Shown here: piece by piece, positions 1-13,657 of the stretch | How the letters are laid out: each line of letters opens with the position of its first letter | How positions within the stretch are numbered: the stretch's first letter is position 1 | Origin: Amoeboaphelidium protococcarum | Lineage: Eukaryota; Aphelidiomycota; Aphelidea | Assembly (NCBI GenBank): GCA_023515745.1 | Contig: JALECJ010000257.1 | Span: 3,102,687 to 3,166,686 of the forward strand | Reading direction: 5' to 3' | Length of the DNA: 64,000 nt | The notes under the pieces: model-generated | Databases searched by the model: none | What the model saw: the letters and a program-made list of their open reading frames with translations, nothing else | What the model was told of the DNA's origin: nothing | Program-made: the position numbers and the translations under genes

Positions 1-498
1 ACAGGCAACACCACCACCGAATTGCCGTGGGATCACCTATCGATATGCCACATGCTTTATAATTTCTCCATCATCTATCAGCTTATTGCAGGCGGCAAGT
101 ATCACCTCTGACTCGGTAGACTTGGCCTGATTATTTGACCAACCCCGGAACTCGGTGTTTAGACATTTTAATTACTGGATTATTTCACCCAACTGCTGTA
201 CATTAGTATAGTCCAAATACATTCGATCTGCATTATTATGACTTGATTATTATTATTTAACCACTCGTTTCCTAAAAGATAACGACTTATACCCTCTATA
301 CATAAACATACTCCTTTGCTTTAATGATAAGTATAGTGTGAGGAGTGTGAATAGATATAGTCCCACCAAGCAAGAGTCGCCATGATCTGAAGTGACTTGA
401 AACGAGACGGTTCGAAACGACGCGTCAAACTCTGGCGCGCGAATATCTCTGAAATAACGAGCGTGGAAGCTTTCTTCTCTTCGTTCCTTATCCGGCAT
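1..498 (-). CDS. Partial unrecognised protein (3' end off the window)
   Basis: An open frame with no TGA enters from the left edge. It begins, on the minus strand, at an ATG at 498, only 44 bp from the NSE4 start. The most protein-like part is at 1-207, read through one TAA and one TAG as Gln, with runs such as EVILAACNKLIDDGEI. A good branch/acceptor pair (TACTAAT then GTACAG, about 208-220) suggests that an intron precedes this exon, so the hydrophobic stretch encoded around 300-370 may be intronic rather than a membrane segment. The donor could not be fixed. I do not recognise the family, and the start and the first exon are uncertain. Confidence 0.4.
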
Positions 499-542
499 TA
501 AATTCAATCGCTCATCTAGTGTAGCACTTATAGTACTGCATT

Positions 543-1631
543 ATGACCACATCATCGCTGAAAGGGCCGAAAATGTCTCAGCCTATTACAAGGAGATCCT
601 CTCGAAGACATGTTGTGAGAGAACAAGATGACAATGATGGCATGGAGTAACAAGACGAATACTTGCCTGAGCCTCAAGTGCAGAAATAGACGGAAGAGTA
701 GCAAGACCAAATGGACATTGATGAAGCTGATGAAGATGAAGATCGCTATGATCCAGAGTAAGACGATACTGAGAGACGTAATATTAGAGTTGGGTATCGG
801 AATCTTATTGAGTAGGTGGATGATGAAGATCACATGAATGCCAGAAACATCTTGAAGAATTTAGATGCTGCAGACAATTTGTATAACTAGGTGAGAAATC
901 CGAATGAGGCTACACTGGACAGTAAATTGCTGGCGGCCAGTGCAGAGCTTGGAATTAAGAGAAGTAAGGCGATGAAGAAGGCGTTTCAGTAATTTGACGT
1001 TCAAGATTTCATCAGCCGTCTCGCTGCTTTCATGATTGAGGAGGAGCAAGATGTCGACTTTGCCAAACTGGGCAGAACGGCCAACAAGCTGATGCACACT
1101 GCTCCACGCGCGTCGTTTCTGCTCGGCACCATGTCGTTGACGAAGAAAGTTCGCGTTCAGAAGGCGCGTGTGAAACGAGATTTGGGCGAGAAGAAGGTGG
1201 CGGCCGAAGTGCACCGCGATGGGACGGAGACTGGCAACTAGACTGAAGCCACTGCGAATATCATGAACATCTACGGCCTACTGAAGATGAATGAGCCTAT
1301 GAACTTCTGGGAGCTGGTGATCAATCCGCATAGCTTTAGTCAGTCTGTGGAGAATCTGTTTTATTGCGCGTTTCTTGCTAAAGACGATATGCTGGCGGTT
1401 GAGTTGGATGATTTTGGCGTGCCTCAGTGTAGAACTAAAGCGCGAAAATCTGATGCTGAATTGGACGTTCACAACAAGGAGGCTAACAAGATTCAGCACT
1501 TTGTGACAATCGATTACGCGCAGTGGTAGAAAAAGATTTAGGAATTCAACATTACCGAGAGCTTCATCCCAAACAGGTAGGCTAGCGAACACTCCAATGT
1601 CACAGCTGGTGGTCCTGCGAATTGGTATTGA
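543..1631 (+). CDS. NSE4: Nse4, kleisin subunit of the Smc5/6 complex
   Basis: A single-exon gene of 362 aa with many in-frame TAA/TAG read as Gln and a TGA stop. Nse4 is the kleisin that bridges the Smc5 and Smc6 heads with Nse1 and Nse3, and acts in DNA repair and chromosome segregation. The C-terminal third carries the Nse4 C-terminal (winged-helix kleisin) signature: a stretch like INPHSFSQSVENLFYCAF, then LAKDDMLAVELDDFGVPQC, then IDYAQWQKKIQEFNITESF near the end. The N-terminus is acidic and Gln-rich, with the helix that contacts the Smc neck expected after about residue 90. An in-frame ATG at 573 is an alternative start. The gene is divergent from the partial gene on the left. Confidence 0.9.
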
Positions 1632-1772
1632 TAGTAGTGATTTGATTGAAACTGTGAATATGTAATGCAGAATTAATTCTCATGCTATATTATGACGCGT
1701 TTGTTTTTTTACAATTCACTGCAATTTGCAACTCTCATAGATATGTAACCAACCAACCAACTACCAAACCAA

Positions 1773-2331
1773 TCAATCAAAGTCGGCCCAGGCGTTCTCT
1801 CTGCGAATAGCCTCCTCCTCTTCCGGAGTAAAGTCGTTGACTAGACCGAAAGTTTAACGAATCTGCTCTGCAGTCTTTCCCTTGATCATATTAGCCACGC
1901 ACTTGGAGCCAAGATCAAGCAGTGGTTTAATGTCCAAGTAATTGGCAGCCAAGATGACTTTGAAAAGCAACTCGTTCTGTTGATCAGTTGGACAAATTTT
2001 CTTCAAATACTGCTTATCCCACTCTGCAATGTCTTCACTATTCTTGTACTTGACCTCATTCTCTTCTTCAGCCGGTGGAGTGTCATTCTTATGATGTTCA
2101 CACCATTCCAGAATCAGTTGGTAGACTTCAGAGCTCACATTGGGGATTGGGATCGGCTGCTCTGGCACGTCGCCCAAATCAGTCAGCATGTCTTTCACGA
2201 TGACACTCATACATGCAACCTTCTGGTCAACGTCAATAATCTTGTTATCCTATCTACAATCACAATGTATATTATATTTATTAATATGCACAATATATAA
2301 TGACAATAATTTACGTGCTAATTTTAACCAT
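1773..2331 (-). CDS. SKP1: SKP1, SCF ubiquitin-ligase adaptor
   Basis: Two exons: 2331-2315 and 2253-1773, with a 61-nt GT-AG intron at 2314-2254, giving 165 aa. Exon 1 codes only for MVKIS and two bases of the next codon; exon 2 continues QDNKIIDVDQKVA, matching the BTB/POZ-fold N-terminus of SKP1. The C-terminus has the F-box-binding helices (CVANMIKGKTAEQIRQ, then VNDFTPEEEEAIRRENAW), the hallmark of SKP1. The Gln after EQIR is encoded by TAA. SKP1 links F-box proteins to cullin 1; two likely partners, the F-box gene at 32.7-34.1 kb and the Ufo1-like gene at 51.1 kb, are in this window. Length matches the family (about 160 aa). Confidence 0.96.
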
Positions 2332-2489
2332 GACAGAATATTTGCTCAGAAATAGTGAAATACTGTAGATTTGTGATCAGAAGAAACAAAAACATTGTAT
2401 TCAATTGCTGCAATTGAACATTTCTCTCTCGTCTCTCGCTTTCTTTTAGTCTTCAAACCGAAAATATTATGCGTCAAATCTGAACTAAA

Positions 2490-3620
2490 ATGACAGGACT
2501 TAATAACAAGTTGTAAGCGATAGTGTATGACTAGGCGGATCACTCTCTGAGGATTTTAGATCAATTGCAGTTGCCGCATAAATCTATCTATGTTAGTGTG
2601 AATGGGATAAAAGATGGGTTCGATGTAATCAAATCAATGAAAGTTAGAGGTGCGCCAGCGATTGCAATTGTCGCAATGATGTCTTTGGCGGTGGAGGTAC
2701 ATCGTCAGGAATATCAAGCGCTTGCTGCCTCTGAATTACTTGTGAAGATCAAGGAACATTTGGACTACATTGTCAAGAGTCGACCGACTGCTGTAAACTT
2801 ATTTGAAGCTGCCAACAGATTACGCGTTTAGTTATCTGATCTTTCTATAAATAATGCTTAGGAATTGACCTTATTTGTTGAGAAGTTTGCCATAGATCTG
2901 TATGAAAAAGATATCCAAGATTGTAGGGCTATGGGCGGTAATGGCGCAGATTGGCTGATCCCTTAATGCTAGTAGTAGGGAAGTAAATTACGCGTTCTGA
3001 CCCACTGCAATACAGGATCTTTAGCTACTGGTGGATATGGTACGGCGTTGGGTGTTATCAGGCGGTTGAATGAACTTGGCCACCTGGAGTAAGTATTTTG
3101 TACAGAGACGCGTCCCTATAATTAAGGTAGCCGATTGACTGCTTACGAACTTGTTACTGACTCTCTGCCTCAGCCAACTCTAATTTGTGACAATATGGTA
3201 AGTTCTTTGCTTCAGACAGCTCAATAGAAATTTGGTGGACCAATAGATGCTATCATCGTTGGTGCTGATAGAATCGCTGCTAATGGCGATACTGCAAACA
3301 AAATTGGTACTTATCAACTCGCTATTGCTGCGCAGTATCACGGAGTAAAGTTTATGGTGGTGGCTCCGTCAACGACTGTCGATCTCAATACGCAGAGTGG
3401 TTGTGATATTCAGATTGAAGAAAGACCGCATAAAGAACTTACTCATGTAACTGGTTTAAGTGACGATGGAGAGTTAAAGCAAGTAAACACAGCTCCAAAG
3501 AGTATCAACGTTTGGAATCCGGCTTTCGATGTCACACCACACGAACTGATAGACTGTATCGTTACCGAATCTCAAGTTTTTGTCAAAGATGCTGCAGGCA
3601 AGTTTAACATAAAATTTTGA
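2490..3620 (+). CDS. MRI1: Methylthioribose-1-phosphate isomerase
   Basis: A single-exon gene, 376 aa, close to the usual 370-410. Mri1 converts 5-methylthioribose-1-phosphate to methylthioribulose-1-phosphate in the methionine salvage pathway and is homologous to eIF2B alpha/beta/delta. Visible family signatures are [12 protein letters not shown] near the N-terminus, [33 protein letters not shown] around residue 165 (the catalytic Cys lies here), and [19 protein letters not shown] around residue 255. Many Gln codons are TAG/TAA. The ATG at 2490 gives the expected short leader; no intron is needed. The start codons of SKP1 and MRI1 are divergent, 158 bp apart. Confidence 0.96.
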
Positions 3621-3906
3621 GTTAAAAAGTTATATTATTAACAATCCATACTACAGTCTTTCAAAATTAAATCATTACAATTAGATTTCATGACTCCATT
3701 GAAATTACAAAGTGATATCAAAAAGTCTTTGATCTGTGTCTTTTCATAGCTGTGGCATCATTTATGGGACTATAACGTGTAGAAGCTTGGGAGATTTTTA
3801 AAGTCGTTTAACCTAAAGCTGTGTGGCGCACATTTTCACTTGCAACTAGTCCTCCTCTTTTGTTTTTCCCCTTTAGTCAAGTGATCACTTATAAATACAA
3901 ATTGGA

Positions 3907-4482
3907 ATGGACTATATTAGCGTGGAGTTTATTGGGAACAACATCAACCCAATGTACGTTTGGCCTGCTGTAGGGTCGGTGATTTAAGCTGTAATCCTTG
4001 TGCTATATGGATACAGTATCTTGAGTAGTGGTGGTAAGAGCAAACGCGCCGAAAATTTGGTGTTGGGTTCGATATCGTTGGCAATGTGCTTGGTATTTGC
4101 GCCCGTCTTCGTTGTAATTGTCGCCATACTTATTGTTACGAACTAGGGCTATCTAGTGGTACTTCTGTTATCGCCGTGCTTCATCTTGGGTAACGCTGTA
4201 TTTCCGTACTTGTGCATATTGCCTGTCGATAAATGGATTGAACGCGATTACATTCTGTTCTTTTTATCTATCGCCACCTGGTCTTACTTGGATAACATCA
4301 CATTGAATGCTTTTGTACCTGAGTAGCTGTTACTGCCATCTGCTATTGCGTTATACGTGGTCAGATGGGCACTGGTTTACAAGAAGCTTTATGATTACGG
4401 AAACTTGCCTGAGCCTGACGTTAAGTCGCAAGTTGTTGATCGCGATGAAAAGGTTCCATTGAAGACAATGCAGGTGGTTTGA
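3907..4482 (+). CDS. Multi-pass membrane protein, copy A of a tandem pair
   Basis: 191 aa, starting MDYI, with about five hydrophobic segments: residues near 18-36, 48-85, 86-104, 115-135 and 140-160. The C-terminal tail is short and charged. I do not recognise the family. It is clearly related to the next gene: both start MDYI, share a stretch of the form (S/T)W(S/T)YLDN followed by a second helix, and have the same length. It may be a lineage-specific family of small transporters or membrane sensors, but no catalytic or pore motif was seen. The stop is TGA and several Gln are TAA/TAG. Confidence 0.75.
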
Positions 4483-4736
4483 GTTTGAAAATGGGGTTGA
4501 GAAAAATGAACTCTATGGAAACAATGATAGGTATATCTTAATACATTTAATGTAACTACGCTCGATTCTTTTATTTTCAACCACATTCACCTAGTATCTT
4601 CGCTTTTTAAGCAGGTAATCGACTCAAAACGAACCATGCGGTTGAATACGAGCTAAAGTAAGCGACGCAACCACAATTATTATGAATATTTTGTTTTTGA
4701 ATCCACTGCACAATTACATATTTACTCAATTTTGGA

Positions 4737-5303
4737 ATGGATTATATTGGCGCATAATTGCTTGCAGAGTATACAATCGACTTATTGGTGTGGTGGCCTG
4801 TTCTATTGGCCTTTGGACAAGCAGGTCTGATGGCAATGGGTGGTTTAATTCTATTTGCCACTGGATCATATCGCGGAATGTTACTATTCAATGTCGCGTG
4901 CTATCTTATCCTCTCCTTGTTAATTGCACCTGTCATCGTTCTAATAACTGCATTTCTATGGACATCCAAGAGCTTAATCTTTGCCTTGTTCCTAATAGTG
5001 CCAATCTTTGTGGTTGGTAATGCCATCTTCGTCTACCTCAGTTTCAAGCCTGTGAACCAATGGTCCGAGAACGACTTTACGTGGTACTTGCTCAGTATCG
5101 TGTCTTGGACTTATCTGGACAATTTTGTACTTAAGCAATTTATCGCTAATAACACCCTGTTCTTAATTGTGACCATTGCTTTGTACGCAATGCGCTGGCT
5201 CACTGTGCATACTCACGTCGCGCTGTACTGTCTGCCTGATCCAAAGCTGGCGGTGAAGACTGAATCCTTTGAAAAGGATCATGTCAATACATCTATGGTT
5301 TGA
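4737..5303 (+). CDS. Multi-pass membrane protein, copy B of a tandem pair
   Basis: 188 aa, starting MDYIGAQ, where the Gln is TAA; the ATG at 4737 is chosen because it aligns with the start of copy A. There are about five hydrophobic helices spread over residues 15-160, the fourth containing the shared block SIVSWTYLDNFVLKQF. The C-terminus is hydrophilic and charged (FEKDHVNTSMV). It lies 254 bp downstream of copy A in the same orientation, which fits an old tandem duplication. Function is unknown. The next gene downstream is PIK1. Confidence 0.75.
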
Positions 5304-5534
5304 ATCATCATTTTTTAAATATACTCTATACGAATTTAATATACTCTGGTAAATAATAAAGGATTATCGTTCTCTTAGAGGTTGGATCGATTCATCTTCA
5401 AAATTGCTGTAGACAATACTTTCCGGTCCGTCGTTCCTTCAAAATCGTTTCTTCTTCTTCCTCTTCTTTCTGGCGGGCGAGCCGTAACTGAAATAAATCA
5501 AGTGGTACAACTTTGTCGTATCCATATCAGCATT

Positions 5535-8500
5535 ATGTCTCAGCTACTTTTGCGATTATTCTAGTCATAATTCTTCTCTACATGGCTTGCAGTCTCATAG
5601 TAAGTATATCTCCCTGTTTCGAATCATCAGTTCCGGTACAATTAATGCTTGTGTAAGTAAGTGTAGTCTTTATAAGCATATTGACAATATCGGCGTGCAG
5701 TTCTATCTCTGCCATAGATTGAAAGAGTTTCCCGTATAAGAGATTGAATTTCTACTTCCACAATTATTGTAAGCTTGTCTAATTATTCCGCTTGTATCTA
5801 GAAGTATAATGACTATTATCATTGACGTGGTCCGTGAGTCTTTGTAGACATTTGGTTCTGTTTTATCCGTAAAAGTCGATTGCATTGCAGGATTTTCTCA
5901 TTGAATGTTGCCATAGATCCACCCACTTTGTCCTTCTTATGTACTGGTACTTGGATGCTTATATTCCCGAGTTGAAGAATTTAGAAGCTGTGTAAATTTG
6001 TCAAGAACTTCATTCTTAATGTCTATCCATTCTATCTCCTCACAATGATGATGATGGTGATGAACATGACGCTGGCAATTAATTGAATTTTAATATCAAT
6101 GCCGGTGATAATAGCAATAATTAATAATCTCAAGTGCATGTGCCTTAATCAGAGTCTTATTAATCGTTGTCGGTTTTAAAGAATGGTAATATTTAAGGTG
6201 CGGGGAAGTAATCTCGTAAAGTTAATGGGAATATTGCTTCAATGATAATCGGGATGAGTATGGTGGCAGCATCTGCCGCAGATTCAGCTAAAGTTCACGG
6301 TGCACTGGCTATGGCTATTAGATAGGGATAAATGCAAATTGATGTAATGAAGTCTTTGCAACATTTGAATCTATCTGATCATAGTAACAATTAGGACGAT
6401 GGGAAGAATGTGGGGAGTAAAAATGGCAGCAAAAAGATTCTGTCTTCATCCTATACTAAACTAGATCAAAGTCCTTCAGATGATTTATAGAGTCAGTTTA
6501 GACGAAATAGTATTTAAAGTGGAAAGAAGGCTCTGCTTTTATTAGATCGAGTGAAAAAGGCTATTTTACAACCATAGAAAGTTGTCAAGTCCTCTCCATC
6601 ATTGGAAGAGTTGCACCAAGGAGATGCTTTCTCTTTCAAGTAGTTTGTGCATCGAACAAAGTCATCTTTACAATCTTCTAGTAGTCCGGAAATTGCTTTG
6701 AAAAGACCGCGACATGCTGTAAAATAAGTAGATTTGAACAATTTTGATGATTTGGAAGTTCTTAACGTAAATGATGTTGTTGAGCTTACCGCTGAGTCTG
6801 CTGTAATTACTTCATCTTAAAGCGTGGCGTAGTAGAGTTAACATTCTTAATCTTAGTCATAATCTCAAATGGCGGTTACTAGAGATCAATAGAGTAATCA
6901 TCAGCCTAAGGTTCAGTAGAGAAGATAGTCATTAGCAACGGTGCATATGTGGTAGAGGAATAAGTTGGCATAGTCTAAGCATTACTATCATTCAGAGCTG
7001 CAGTTTATCTATGCTTTGAATTCAATTGCTGATCGTCTGCTTCTACTGCCTAAGCCGATAAGGTAGAGTTCTCTTAAAGCTGAGTTGGCCCTGTTGAATC
7101 ACAATCTACCAGCCAAGGTGTGCCTGCCTCTATGGTGTTGTCATGTTGAGGGCTAATGCTCATATCATCATTCTATTGTGCGAATTGTTGTAGATGAAGG
7201 CGTGGTGTTGAATAGTGCTGATAGAGTGCCGTACTTGATATTGGTCGAAGTTATCGAAGCTGATTTGGACATTGAAGAATTGCAAGAACTATCTATTGTT
7301 AGTTCAAAATAGTCAAAGTCTAATAGTCGGAGGACTTCAAATTTGATTCATTCCACCTTGAGTTCTTCTTCTACATAGAATTAATCTAATGGCGATTTAA
7401 TGCAAGATCAATAGGAAGAGGAGCTCATCCCGTTGAGTCCTGTTCAGATGTTATCAAAGAACATGTTTAAGTTTGATGAAACTGAGTAACAATTGCATTT
7501 TGGGAATGAAGTGTTGTAGGAGAGACTATAGAATGGATTCGATAATAGTGTTAGTCCGATGGTGGAGAGACGTATCAGCATTGCTGCAGAGGCGTCCAGT
7601 CGATCTGCTGCTCACATAACTCCAGAGAGTGATCATTATCCGAAGCTAAGAACTGCCGCGATTATGCTGGCCCAGCTCTCTATGCCAAATTCTCCAATTA
7701 AACCCGCAGACTAGAAAATAATATAGGAGAAGATTCTGCAAGAGATGCAGCATTTGGAATAAATTCGATAACAGGCACTTTAATAGTATCAGACTGAAAT
7801 TAGTCCAGACGGTGGCAATGTATTAGATCATCGCGGTTCAATTTAAGCTGTAATGTCTGATACTGAGAGTATTCTCACCACGGATGAGTAGATTATATAG
7901 TCATTAGCTAATCTGAAAGATGATCCATCCGCTGTCTCGTTTAAAGAGAGTTGGGAAAGTAAAATGAATCGAGTGAGAAGTCAGTCTTAGTATGGTCAAC
8001 ATCCTAACTGGAGATTGTTGTCGTGTATTGTGAAAGTTGGCGCTGATCTGAGACAGGAATAGCTGGCTTTGTAATTGATAAAAGAGGTGAAGAATATCTG
8101 GATCGAGGAGGCTGTTGATGCTCACATTCTATTTTATGGCATTCTGATCACATCTAATTCCACTGGTCTAATTGAAACTATTCCAAATTCTATATCCGTG
8201 CACTCAATGAAGCGTAATGCTTATGCCGGCGGTTTGTATTAGAAGGGGAAGCCATATACAATCTTTGATCATTACATAAACACCTATGGCGCAATAACAT
8301 CTCAAACGTTCAAGGATGCTCAGCGAAAGTTTATGCAAAGTCTTGTAGGATACTCTTTGGTCACTTATATCCTGAATATCAAAGATCGACACAATGGTAA
8401 CATCCTTCTGCTTAATGATGGTCATATTGTGCACATTGATTTTGGCTTCATGTTTGGAAACTCGCCAGGAAACGTGCAGTTTGAGAGTGCACCATTCAAG

Positions 8501-8830
8501 TTGTTGAGTGAGTATGTGGACTTGTTGGGAGGTTTCAATTCGCGATTGTATCAGGAATTCCGTTAGCTAATGAATTAGGCATTTAATGCTCTGAGGAAGC
8601 ATTCCGACAAGATCATCCTCTTGGTGGAGTTGATGATGAAAGATTCCAATTTTCCGTGCTTTCAAGGTAATCCTGTGGTCATATTACAGCAACTGAAAGA
8701 TCGCTTCTAGTTATCATTGACCGAAAAGCAGGTGGAAGATTATGTGGACAGAATGATCCTTGCAAGTTACAATAATATGTTCACCAAGTTGTATGACAAC
8801 TTTTAGTATTACAGCAATGGCATTTTATGA
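5535..8830 (+). CDS. PIK1: Phosphatidylinositol 4-kinase beta (Pik1-type)
   Basis: Three exons: 5535-5599, 5667-5768 and 5848-8830, with introns of 67 and 79 nt, giving 1049 aa. Joining them gives a continuous lipid-kinase-unique N-terminal region (MSQLLLRLFQSQFFSTWLAV, then SYLYKHIDNIGVQFYLC, then HRSTHFVLLMYWYLDAY). A long Gln/Ser-rich middle (about residues 60-650) follows. The catalytic domain has GADLRQEQLALQLI, the catalytic loop DRHNGNILL near residue 902 and the metal-binding HIDFGF near 919. The enzyme makes PI4P at the Golgi and is an ARF effector; ARF1 lies 3 kb downstream. The middle is unusually rich in TAA/TAG-coded Gln. The stop of the convergent GH15 gene is 83 bp away. Confidence 0.95.
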
Positions 8831-8913
8831 GCTGATGAAATAAGACAAATATTGAGCTATATAAATTACAGTTGTAAGTTATATTATCAATTACTTTTTA
8901 AATCATTACAATT

Positions 8914-11348
8914 TCAGTTAGAGTTCGTGCCCTTTCCTGACAGAGTTCTATCAAGATTATACGCGGCGCTTATTAAAGCAATGTGGGAGAATGCTTGAGG
9001 CATATTACCCAAAAGTTCGCCAGACTTGGCAATCTCTTCACTGAAGAGACCGAGGTGATTACCATAACTTAGCAATTGTTCAAATATAAAATGAGCCTTG
9101 CGCAGGAATGGAGTGTGATACTTCCCTGCCCTGGTAAGAGCCTCCACCAGCCAAAAAGTTGTCATTGTAAACGTGCCCTCCTACCCAGGTAAACCATCCA
9201 TCGACTTGATTGGATCATATCTCAGTGCAAAGTTATTAATCAAAAGTCCGCCTCTCTCGGGGCTCTTGCATATCTCACGTAGAGTGCTGGTAAATCTGGG
9301 ATCAGACGGGGATATGAAGAACACAAGCGGCATGATGAGACAAGCACAGTCCAGTAGATTATTCTCATAACATTAGGTGAACGTCTTCTTCTGCTTGTCA
9401 AAACACTTTTCCATAATGTCCTCATAAATCTTATCCCTAGTCTGGAACCATCGCTATCTGTCCGGGCATGGGAGCATCCGTTTCTCTGACAATCTCAAGC
9501 CACGATCTACCGCTACCCAGCACATCACTTTGGAGTAGGTGAAGTGCTTCATCTCACCTCTCACCTCCCAAATACTATTGTCCGGTCTATCCCAATTGCC
9601 GCACACATAGTCAACTAGTCTGCGCAGTGAACACCACAGATCATACGAAATTGGGGATCCAAACTTGTTGTACAAGTACGCAGCATCCATCAATTCTCCA
9701 TAGATATCTAATTAGAGGTGATCTTGTGCAGCATTGCCTATTCTGACAGGCTTTGACTGACGATACCCCTCCAGATGGTCAAGCTGACTCTCTGGCATGT
9801 ATTTCTTACCATCGATCGTATACATGATACTCAGAGATCCATCCGGATTCAAGTCATTGCATCGCTTCTACATGAAATCCCAGTAATCTTTAGCCTCCTC
9901 TGTAAATCCAATTCTGAGAAAGGCGTAGATTGTAAAAGCAGAGTCCCTTACCCAACTGAACCGATAATCCCAGTTCCTGACACCGCCAACTGATTCAGGT
10001 AGCCCGAAAGTTGGTGATGCAACAACTGCACCGGTTGGGGCATATGTCAAAAGCTTGAGAGTCAAAGCACTGCGCAGCACCGTCTCTCTCCATCTACCAG
10101 TGTACTTGCACTTCTCACTCCATCCTAGCCAATATTCATGTGTCATATGTCTGAGCTGGTTCAGAAGACCCACTGTTAATGGCGGATCAAACAGCAAAGG
10201 GTCAATACTACGCGTTTGCTAATCAGATTTGGATTTAACTGGGTTATTAACAGCAGATTTCAAACAGATTTAATGAGTCTCCACTGCACGCTTAGACAGT
10301 TGAGGATGTTCACGGAATACCAGAATCAGTTCCTACCTCTCGAACAGCGTAATCTCTCCCACAACACCTTCTCCCAGCATACCATCACGTTTAACCTTTT
10401 TCCAAGTTAGCAGGGGACAGAGCGCAGTCTCATAAAACTTGCCATCCACATCCGGATCATAATCTTCATCATCTGAATACTTGACCAGTGCACACAATTC
10501 AAAAACCTGCTCACCATCCTCAGACTCAAACAGAACGATATTGTTCTACATTGTTCCTTCTCTAAATGGAGTCCACTAATCTGCAAGGTCATTATAGTTG
10601 CTAATATTGCAGCTATTTGTATGCGATGAACGAAAGCCATCGATATTACCATCACAGGTAACTGGAGCGTTTATCGACGTCTTATGACTCTTGGTACCAT
10701 ACTCAAATGCAGGGAAACACTCGATACGGAATCTGATTCTACCACGGACTACGTCAACATGCCTCGCTATCCAAGGAAGTACCACCGCACCACTGCTGCT
10801 TTTACCCTGAGATTAATAATATGGAAGAGGCATGTAATCCGTCACTTGTCCTACAGCATTCTCTGAGAGGAACCTTGTCAGCAACATGTTGGTCTGAGGG
10901 AAATACTACTGCTTTGATGAGAATGACGTGGATTGGTATTTTAGATCATTATCCTTGGGTTCATCACTGATACCATCTTGGTTCGTGTCAAAATAATCAG
11001 CCCTCTTCTTATCCGTCTACTGCATGCACTCGGTGGCCGGTGTGCCATGCATGTCAAAAGGTGACCATTGAGCGCCGTGTATAGGCTTGACACTGAAGTG
11101 ACCACCCTTGTCCTTGTCCAGGATCTTACAGAATATCGATGACGAATCAAACTTGGGATAGCACAAGAAATCGATACTTCCGTCCATACCCACTAAAGCA
11201 CATGTTCTCAAATTGCCAATAACACTACATATGATAACGATAGGATTATTGATAGACTAGCAATCGTGAAAAAGTAGTATCAACTGAAAGCATACCCATA
11301 TTAGTCGATAGGCAAGTACTCGTTCTTTATAGTGTTATCAAATTACAT
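8914..11348 (-). CDS. Glycoside hydrolase family 15 enzyme (glucoamylase/trehalase-like)
   Basis: Two exons, 11348-11296 and 11224-8914, with a 71-nt intron, giving 787 aa. The N-terminus matches the GH15 entry motif: EYLPIDQYG, then [19 protein letters not shown] after splicing. Further signatures are [13 protein letters not shown] near residue 436 and [20 protein letters not shown] near residue 694, which carries one of the expected acid residues; the C-terminus has [20 protein letters not shown]. This subgroup includes bacterial and eukaryotic alpha-glucosidases and trehalases acting on alpha-glucan or trehalose. No signal peptide is seen, so it is probably cytosolic. An acidic insert (about residues 150-230) is extra. 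The exact substrate cannot be told. Confidence 0.92.
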
Positions 11349-12638
<1,290 letters not shown>

Positions 12639-12816
12639 GAGTGTCAGGTGGTATGATGAAAGTGGTGGTGTTGGGCGTCTAGTCTGATTCTATTCATCAT
12701 CATTATCATCATTAATATTGATATAATACGAGCGAAATAAAAACGGTAGGAGTAATTTTCTAATTTTATATTTACATTCTTTCCATTCAAAGACTTTATT
12801 GATGGTGCCATCAATG

Positions 12817-13575
12817 TCAACCTTGGTGTGAAAGTTCCTCGCTTTGATTAAGCGATGAGGAGGCGCCGCTGACTCTGGCCGCGTGATGATGATTGTGATA
12901 AAGACGACTGGATACATCTTTCACTATCCAGTCGAAACCTTCCGTAATACCTTGCCCGGTATATGCGCTGCACGCTGCAATCTTGTAATTTCTCCCTTTG
13001 AGCCACTTATCCAACTGAAGAGCTTGTTGAACTTATGCTGGTGTCATTGCTCCCGATACATCACTTTTATTGACCATGATAAGTAGAGATGCGCCGCCGG
13101 TACGATCATCACCTAACACTTGCTGCATGGTTTCCAGAACAGTACTACCTATGGACATAACTACTTTATCTTCGCCGGCGTTAACAACGTTCTCATTATT
13201 GTCGGGCAACAATCGCTCGCGGTCCGTTCCATCAATGACAAACACCAGAGCGTCTGTCTGAGCATAATGATTTCGCCAATAAGGGCGTATACTCCTCTAG
13301 CCACCTATATCCCATATCGTTAATAGATAGCCAGCCTTGTGTAGGATCGATTTGATCTAAAATCCAACAGTCGGAGATATCTTTGCGTGATCAAGATTTA
13401 GATTACCAATCATGCCAGCGACTTCATCACACTTTTGAGCAGGTTCAGTGGTAGTTTGAAGCTATTCGAAACTGTATAAAATTGTACTCTTCCCAGCGTT
13501 ATCTAATCCTACAAAGAGTATCCTCATTTCACGTTCCTTCTACTTGATTTTCCTTAGGATAGTGAGCAGTCCCAT
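12817..13575 (-). CDS. ARL2: ARL2-type small GTPase with insertions
   Basis: A single exon, 252 aa against about 184 in animals. The N-terminus MGLLTILRKIKQKEREMRIL and GLDNAGKSTIL are near-identical to ARL2; LTIWDIGGQ(R)SIRPYWRNHY is the G3/switch 2 region. The catalytic Gln is TAG at 13299-13297. The extra length comes from an insert of about 30 residues after the P-loop helix, another of about 20 before the G4 strand, and a His/Ser-rich C-terminal tail. G4 is NKSD instead of NKQD. ARL2 acts in tubulin folding cofactor and mitochondrial/ciliary cargo pathways. The TMA16 start is 82 bp upstream, divergent. Confidence 0.93.
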
Positions 13576-13657
13576 AATTTGTTACTTTTCAATAACGTTT
13601 TTACTGATCCTTGAGTTTTCACTCTGATAAAAGAAAACTAAGTAAAAAATTGTCAAC

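Noticed and set aside
5370-5700. Possible small minus-strand spliced gene with a Glu-rich tail
   Set aside because: It overlaps the first exon and intron of PIK1, whose spliced product matches the conserved N-terminus.
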